Assembly (NCBI GenBank): GCA_017634175.1
Contig: JAGBNY010000009.1
Span: 1-58,482, forward strand
Direction: 5' to 3'
From: Lachnospiraceae bacterium
GTDB lineage: Bacteria; Bacillota; Clostridia; Lachnospirales; Lachnospiraceae
Length of the DNA: 58,482 bases
Of this stretch, positions 54,393 through 58,482 are shown one piece after another (positions within the stretch are counted from its first letter, which is position 1; each line of letters starts with the position of its first letter). Both the position numbers and the translations under genes were made by a program. The notes beneath the pieces are model-generated. The model made no database searches, was not told the DNA's origin, and worked only from the letters and a program-made list of their open reading frames with translations.

Positions 54393-54431
54393 TATCGGTT
54401 TTGATTGCGATAAATCGCATCAAAACCGATA
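54393..54431. repeat. inverted repeat upstream of uvrA (second, 18-bp stem)
   Basis: TATCGGTTTTGAT (54393-54405) with GCGAT (54407-54411) pairs with ATCGC (54414-54418) and ATCAAAACCGATA (54419-54431), with one unpaired base and a two-base loop. There is no T run. It lies just after the glycosyltransferase stop and could end that transcript or be part of the uvrA leader. Confidence 0.75.
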
Positions 54432-54474
54432 TTATCCGGCAACCGTACAGATAGAATAAATTACCCTGACTTCC

Positions 54475-55245
54475 CTACGCCTTCCCTATATATTTATCCA
54501 CCATATTCTCCATAAATGCAGGAGACCAGCGGACTACCTCGATTCCGCTCCTCTTCGTGGCACGGGACATCAGCTTAAAGACCTGTTCTAAGTACTCCAT
54601 TGTCACCTTGCCCGAAAGCTTGGACTCCCCGCTCGTCCTGTCCTGGAAGGCATAGGGAATCTCGATTATGCGGCGGTATTCAGACATGGCCAGCACCTCA
54701 ACCATAATCTTCCATCCGACCGGCTGTAGGTCCGCATTTTTTATGCACTCGCTCTTGAACATAAAGAGTCCGCTGGTCGGGTCTGAGACCTTCCTTAGGC
54801 AGGGCAGGGCAATCTTTCCAATCCATCTGGCGGTGCCAGATACGAATTTTCTCCAAAGATTCAAGCCCCCGTCGCTGCCTCCGGGGATCAGTCGGCTCGG
54901 AATGCAGAAATCCGCCCCCGAAAGCAAGGCGGCATACATCGGACGCAAGATTGCGGGGGGATGCTGCAAATCGGCATCCATGCAGGCAAGGAAATCGCCG
55001 TCTGAAATCCGAAATCCTCTTATGACCGCAGTCGCCAATCCTTTCTCATCTGTCCTATGCTCATACCTCACCCTCGGATTTTCTTTAGAGACCTTTTCAA
55101 GCACCTTCGGAGTCTCGTCCGTAGAATCGTCTATGAAAACTATTTCATGCTCAATACCCGTCAAAGCCTCATCAATCTGCCGAACCAGGTTCTCTACGTT
55201 CCCCTTTTCATTGAAAGTCGGCACCACTACCGATAATTTTTTCAT
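54475..55245 (-). CDS. family 2 glycosyltransferase, dolichol-phosphate-mannose-synthase-like
   Basis: A 256-residue GT-A glycosyltransferase of the DPM1/polyprenol-phosphate type. It has the N-terminal VVPTFNEKGNVENLV, a metal-binding ACMDADLQHPP (DAD at about 97) and no C-terminal membrane helix. The family makes polyprenyl-phosphate sugars at the inner membrane for surface glycans. A clear promoter precedes it; the neighbours uvrA and uvrB are unrelated in function. The acceptor and sugar are unknown. Confidence 0.85.
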   Translation of the reverse strand: MKKLSVVVPTFNEKGNVENLVRQIDEALTGIEHEIVFIDDSTDETPKVLEKVSKENPRVRYEHRTDEKGLATAVIRGFRISDGDFLACMDADLQHPPAILRPMYAALLSGADFCIPSRLIPGGSDGGLNLWRKFVSGTARWIGKIALPCLRKVSDPTSGLFMFKSECIKNADLQPVGWKIMVEVLAMSEYRRIIEIPYAFQDRTSGESKLSGKVTMEYLEQVFKLMSRATKRSGIEVVRWSPAFMENMVDKYIGKA

Positions 55246-55304
55246 GTTTCACCTCATTTTAGAGTCCGCAAATCATGCAGACCCCATGTACGCAATTGTT
55301 CTGC

Positions 55305-55333
55305 ATTATACGTAGAGAAGCCCTTTTCGTCAA
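55305..55333 (-). promoter_or_regulatory. promoter of the glycosyltransferase gene
   Basis: Minus-strand TTGACG (55328-55333) and TATAAT (55305-55310) are 17 bases apart. GAGGTG serves as the ribosome site before ATG 55245. Confidence 0.65.
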
Positions 55334-55384
55334 GAAAGATACATCGCTGCAATGAAGCCATGCCTGCGCCTTACAAGTCAGTCC

Positions 55385-55400
55385 GAATCCCAAGGGATTC
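55385..55400. terminator. small palindrome after uvrB
   Basis: GAATCCC and GGGATTC pair over two bases, 8 bases after the uvrB stop. There is no clear T run, so a terminator role is weak. Confidence 0.3.
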
Positions 55401-55407
55401 CAAATAA

Positions 55408-57405
55408 TCATGTAAAGTCATTCAAATGCTTCCTAAGCTCAAATAATTGGTCTCGAAGCTCCGCCGCCGATTCAAAGTCCAATTCTGCCGCTGCGGACCT
55501 CATCTTTTTTTCTACTGTCGCAATGACCTTCGTGAGCTCCTCCTTATCCATGGACTCCGGGTCTTTCTCCAGAGTATGAGCGGCCTTGGCAACGGCTTTA
55601 GAAATGCTGATCAGGTCCCTGACCGCTTTTTTTATCGTGGTAGGAGTGATTCCATGCTCCTTATTGTACTTATCCTGGATCTCACGCCTCCTCGCAGTCT
55701 CGTCTATGCAGGCTCTCATCGAGTCCGTGACCGAATCAGCGTACATTATGACCCGCCCCTCGGCGTTCCTTGCGGCTCTTCCTACGGTCTGTATCAAGGA
55801 TGTCTCTGAGCGCAAGAATCCCTCCTTATCCGCATCCAAAATAGCGACAAGCGATATCTCAGGTATGTCAAGGCCTTCCCTGAGAAGATTGATGCCCACA
55901 AGGACGTCGAAGACATCGAGCCTCATATCCCTTATGATCTGTGTCCTCTCCAGCGTGTCAATATCCGAATGAAGGTACCTTACCCTGATTCCCGTCTCCC
56001 TCAAATAATCAGTAAGGTCCTCTGCCATCTTCTTTGTAAGAGTCGTAACAAGGACTTTATTCTTCTTCTTTGTCTCCTTATTAATCTCCCCCACCAAGTC
56101 ATCGATCTGCCCCTCCGTGGGCTTCACCGTGATCTCCGGGTCCAATAGCCCGGTGGGGCGCAGCAGCTGCTCTGCCCGGAGGAATTCATGCTCTCCCTCG
56201 TAGGCCGCCGGTGTCGCAGAGACAAAAAGGATCTGGCTCACCTTCGCCTCCCATTCATCAAAGGAAAGCGGCCGATTGTCCTTTGCAGAGGGCAGGCGGA
56301 ATCCGTAGTCTACAAGGGTCTCTTTTCGGGACTTATTCCCATTGTACATTCCCCCGATTTGCGGGACCGTCATATGGGACTCATCTACTATTATCAGATA
56401 ATCATCCGGAAAGAAGTCTATGAGGGTGGTCGGCGGCTCCCCGGGCTTGCTGCCGGACAGAGGGCCGGTATAATTCTCAATCCCGCTGCAAAAGCCGGTC
56501 TCCCGGAGCATCTCTATGTCGAAATTAGTCCGTTCCGCGATCCTCTGAGCCTCTATCAGCTTGTCCTCAGACTTGAAATACTTGACCTGCTCCTCCAGTT
56601 CCTTCTCTATCCTGGCAATGCCCGCCTCCATCTTCTCCTTCGGCATCACATAATGGGAGGCGGGGAAGATCGAGATGTGGAGCAGCTCCGCCTTCACTGT
56701 CCCTTTCAAGGGATCGATCTGCACAATTCTGTCAATCTCGTCCCCGAAGAATTCCACCCTAACCGCAGTGTCGTCCGACTCAGCCGGAAAGATTTCAAGC
56801 ACGTCTCCATGGACTCTGAATGTCCCCCTGTGGAAGTCCATTTCATTTCTCGTATATTGCAGGTCAATCAGCTCATGTATGACCTCATCCCGGTCCTTCA
56901 TCATCCCCGGCCGAAGAGAGGCAATCATTGCGAGGTAATCATCAGGCGACCCCAAGCCATAGATGCATGAGACCGATGCCACGACCACCACGTCCCGCCT
57001 CTCCGAAAGAGCCGCCGTTGCGGAAAGCCTAAGCTTATCAATCTCATCATTCACGGAAGAGTCCTTCTCAATATAGGTATCAGTGGAGGGTACATAGGCC
57101 TCTGGCTGATAATAATCGTAATAGGACACAAAATACTCCACCGCGTTCTCGGGGAAGAACTCCTTAAACTCGGAGTAGAGCTGGCCCGCAAGCGTTTTAT
57201 TGTGCGCTATGACCAGAGTGGGCTTCTGGAGCTGCTCTATGACGTTGGCCATGGTAAAGGTCTTGCCGGAGCCCGTGACGCCAAGGAGAGTCTGGCACTG
57301 GTTGCCCTCCCTGAAGCCTTTGACCAGTTTTTCTATAGCCTGTGGCTGGTCGCCGGTGGGCTTGTAGTCTGAGTGGATTTTGAATTGTTTTTGTGCAGAC
57401 TGCAC
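55408..57405 (-). CDS. uvrB: excinuclease ABC subunit B
   Basis: The helicase-like repair protein that takes over the lesion from UvrA. The 665 residues have Walker [15 protein letters not shown] near residue 38, the beta-hairpin [17 protein letters not shown] near 95, DESHMT motif II near 338, and a C-terminal UVR domain ([20 protein letters not shown]). The start is GTG 57405, seven bases after GGAGG, and is preceded by a leader of about 200 bases. I found no clear LexA box (GAACN4GTTY) before it. Confidence 0.97.
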   Translation of the reverse strand: MQSAQKQFKIHSDYKPTGDQPQAIEKLVKGFREGNQCQTLLGVTGSGKTFTMANVIEQLQKPTLVIAHNKTLAGQLYSEFKEFFPENAVEYFVSYYDYYQPEAYVPSTDTYIEKDSSVNDEIDKLRLSATAALSERRDVVVVASVSCIYGLGSPDDYLAMIASLRPGMMKDRDEVIHELIDLQYTRNEMDFHRGTFRVHGDVLEIFPAESDDTAVRVEFFGDEIDRIVQIDPLKGTVKAELLHISIFPASHYVMPKEKMEAGIARIEKELEEQVKYFKSEDKLIEAQRIAERTNFDIEMLRETGFCSGIENYTGPLSGSKPGEPPTTLIDFFPDDYLIIVDESHMTVPQIGGMYNGNKSRKETLVDYGFRLPSAKDNRPLSFDEWEAKVSQILFVSATPAAYEGEHEFLRAEQLLRPTGLLDPEITVKPTEGQIDDLVGEINKETKKKNKVLVTTLTKKMAEDLTDYLRETGIRVRYLHSDIDTLERTQIIRDMRLDVFDVLVGINLLREGLDIPEISLVAILDADKEGFLRSETSLIQTVGRAARNAEGRVIMYADSVTDSMRACIDETARRREIQDKYNKEHGITPTTIKKAVRDLISISKAVAKAAHTLEKDPESMDKEELTKVIATVEKKMRSAAAELDFESAAELRDQLFELRKHLNDFT

Positions 57406-57455
57406 AATTTCACCTCCGAATTACCGTAACGAAAAAAGTTCGTGCATTTGCCAAG

Positions 57456-57473
57456 GCAAACCTTTAGGTTCGC
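57456..57473. promoter_or_regulatory. imperfect palindrome in the uvrB leader
   Basis: GCAAACCTTTAGGTTCGC has 7-base arms with one mismatch, adjoining TTTGCC/GGCAAA (57447-57460). It is not a canonical LexA box because the half-sites are six bases apart. A repressor site or leader RNA fold is possible. Confidence 0.25.
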
Positions 57474-57561
57474 CCATTTTCTATCGAGCCACCTTTTCAG
57501 TTTACGCCTTAAATAGCTTCTCGACGAAAATAGGTCACCAGAACCAGAATTCCTAACTACG

Positions 57562-57646
57562 GGACACTATATGGAACGGATGGATCAGGCGGACTGTTGG
57601 TAGCGCTTTAAATTTCATATTATAACATCCGTTGTATTCAGTGTCC
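57562..57646. repeat. 21-base imperfect inverted repeat between uvrB and brnT
   Basis: GGACACTATATGGAACGGATG (57562-57582, one base over twenty, so described by ends GGACACT and AACGGATG) pairs with CATCCGTT...AGTGTCC (57626-57646), matching at about 17 of 21 positions over a 43-base spacer. One arm contains the -35 of the uvrB promoter. Confidence 0.5.
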
Positions 57647-57647
57647 A
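57619..57647 (-). promoter_or_regulatory. promoter of uvrB
   Basis: Minus-strand TGGACA (57642-57647) and TATAAT (57619-57624) are 17 bases apart, giving a leader of about 200 bases. Confidence 0.55.
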
Positions 57648-57666
57648 TATAGAGAGCTTTGTCTTA

Positions 57667-57695
57667 TTGAGAATGATGCCTTATTGTTGTATAGT
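57667..57695 (+). promoter_or_regulatory. promoter of brnT-brnA
   Basis: TTGAGA (57667-57672) and TATAGT (57690-57695) are 17 bases apart, followed by GGAGG (57706-57710) and the TTG start. It shows that translation from further upstream is unlikely. Confidence 0.6.
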
Positions 57696-57717
57696 GGCAA
57701 TAGTAGGAGGCACGGAA

Positions 57718-58117
57718 TTGAATAAGCACGAAACTGTTTCATTTGTGCTGGGCGGAATTCATTTTGAATATGACAGAGCCAAACAGGAAATAAATATACA
57801 GAAACACGGCATATCATTCAGGACAGCGGCACGCGTATTCTTTGACGAGAACTATATTGAAGCATATGATGATGACAACCAGTCTTCTTAAGCCGCGTTA
57901 TGATATCATAGGCGATGCTTCAGTTAGCGGCCGGGGATGCACTGTAATAGGAAATTTAAAGCGTTTTACCGGAGATATTAGGGATATTCTATATGTGGTG
58001 TACACAGAGCGTAATGATTTGATGAAGGATGGTACAAACGTAGAAGTAATACGACTGATATCCGCAAGATTGGCAAATGATTTTGAAAGGGGGCTGTATT
58101 ATGGTAAATTATGCTGA
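57718..58117 (+). pseudogene. brnT: BrnT-family type II toxin with +1 frameshift
   Basis: The BrnT RNase toxin, a RelE-fold protein, appears in two frames. Frame one from TTG 57718 (seven bases after GGAGG) gives FEYDRAKQEINIQKHGISF and VFFDENYIEAYDDDNQSS, then stops at TAA 57889-57891. The next frame continues the family with KPRYDIIGDA, then LYVVYTERND and VIRLISAR, to the stop at 58115-58117. A single +1 step at about TCTTCTTAAG (57883-57892) would join them. The cause may be a lost gene, a sequencing error, or programmed shifting. The normal BrnT order of motifs is otherwise complete, with an extra insertion of about 15 residues. Confidence 0.7.
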
Positions 58118-58289
58118 GCTTTCAGAGGAGCAAAAAGCAGAACTTCTTTTCACTGCCGAAGAAAAAATACAACTTGATGAAGCGCATCGAAGGCCGATTA
58201 CTTATGACGAGGACTGTCCGGCTGTAACACCGGAAAAGGCGGTGCGGTTCAGAAGGGTTAATTCAGGTAGATTCTCAAAAAGAGCATAA
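58101..58289 (+). CDS. brnA: short BrnA-like antitoxin
   Basis: A 62-residue acidic protein whose ITYDEDCPAVTPEKAVRFRRV segment matches the N-terminal toxin-neutralising part of BrnA-type antitoxins. It ends at NSGRFSKRA, where relatives continue into the ribbon-helix-helix DNA-binding domain, so it should not bind DNA in the usual way. It starts at ATG 58101, after AAGGGGG, and overlaps the toxin reading frame by 17 bases. It could be shortened or a short natural variant. Confidence 0.65.
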   Translation: MVNYAELSEEQKAELLFTAEEKIQLDEAHRRPITYDEDCPAVTPEKAVRFRRVNSGRFSKRA

Positions 58290-58300
58290 TAAGGCAGGCT

Positions 58301-58361
58301 TTATAACCTGATCAAAAAGTAAGTCTGGTGGGTGTTTATATCACCCACCAGCAGGTTATAA
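58301..58361 (+). terminator. nested hairpin after the BrnT/BrnA locus
   Basis: Outer TTATAACCTG (58301-58310) pairs with CAGGTTATAA (58352-58361), and inner CTGGTGGGTG (58325-58334) pairs with CACCCACCAG (58342-58351) around a 7-base loop. The inner stem is perfect over ten pairs. There is no T run. Confidence 0.5.
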
Positions 58362-58391
58362 GAATTTGATAAAGCTATTTTCCGCTGAATA

Positions 58392-58482
58392 TTATTCGGA
58401 TTGGCTGTCACCCTCATCCGCACAGCTCCCTCCGCTGAATTCATCAGGAAGGTACTCGTACACATCCGGCTCAATGTCCAGC
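58392..58482 (-). CDS. C-terminal end of an unidentified protein (5' part outside window)
   Basis: The reverse strand has 29 codons open from the window edge to TAA 58392-58394, giving DIEPDVYEYLPDEFSGG and an acidic tail GDSQSE. It cannot be identified from so little, and it might be chance, although the acidic, in-frame end looks protein-like. It would be transcribed toward the brnT-brnA locus. Confidence 0.35.
   Translation of the reverse strand, partial: LDIEPDVYEYLPDEFSGGSCADEGDSQSE

Noticed and set aside
56188..56970. A 260-codon plus-strand frame opposite uvrB
   Set aside because: Shadow of the conserved UvrB frame.
57406..57666. A LexA (SOS) box before uvrB
   Set aside because: Only CGAACC/GGTTTG-like half-sites six bases apart were found; they do not fit GAACN4GTTY.
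1..58482. CRISPR arrays, tRNA or rRNA genes, and insertion sequences
   Set aside because: I saw no regularly spaced repeats, cloverleaf arms, rRNA-like stretches or transposase motifs.

Overview
The window looks like a chromosomal segment of a motile, glycogen-storing anaerobic Firmicute, most likely a clostridial member of the Lachnospiraceae. The support is an Ech-type energy-converting [NiFe]-hydrogenase, paired glgC and glgD, a DnaD/DnaI-type replication module, an mbl-flhO-flhP flagellar rod arrangement as in Bacillus, a cdaA-cdaR-glmM c-di-AMP module, Gram-positive Shine-Dalgarno sites and sigma-A-like promoters. The genus is inference. I see no rRNA, tRNA, CRISPR array, IS element or prophage.

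Layout. 1-911 is the N-terminal part of a chemoreceptor (minus strand), followed by an RNA-methyltransferase-like gene with a palindrome-rich leader. 2132-9697 (minus) is one operon, echABCDEF-hypCDE, encoding a membrane hydrogenase and three of its maturation proteins. 9855-12039 holds a DUF2971 gene, an iron alcohol dehydrogenase and a small unknown protein. 12227-16328 is pth-mfd, converging on glgC-glgD (16473-18862, minus) at a strong terminator. 19033-24187 carries murC, then a 450-base palindrome-rich spacer with DnaA-box-like sites, then dnaD-dnaC-prs. A large unknown membrane-anchored protein (24247-26781, minus) diverges from prmA-pncB-ileS. Next come glgP, an aconitase-family hydratase and an AT-rich polytopic membrane protein. 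39202-51098 (minus) is a compact 13-gene run: mbl, flhO, flhP, a FlgJ-like rod protein, recD2, comFC, yvyF, two unknown membrane proteins, cdaA, cdaR, glmM and ptsH. 51425-57405 (minus) has uvrA, a family 2 glycosyltransferase and uvrB, each with its own upstream signals. The right end carries a damaged-looking BrnT/BrnA toxin-antitoxin locus and the tail of one more gene.

How it fits together. Most of the window is core genome: energy conservation from reduced ferredoxin, glycogen synthesis and breakdown, wall precursor and cell-shape control linked to c-di-AMP and flagellar rod assembly, and excision and transcription-coupled repair. No clearly new defence or mobile system stands out. The items most worth checking are a 17-base element at the same distance upstream of two unrelated genes, a +1 frameshift in the BrnT toxin with an unusually short antitoxin, a DnaA-box-like cluster before dnaD, the unknown 844-residue protein ending in a C39-like domain without its catalytic residues, and an AT-rich membrane gene placed directly behind a terminator with no ribosome site.
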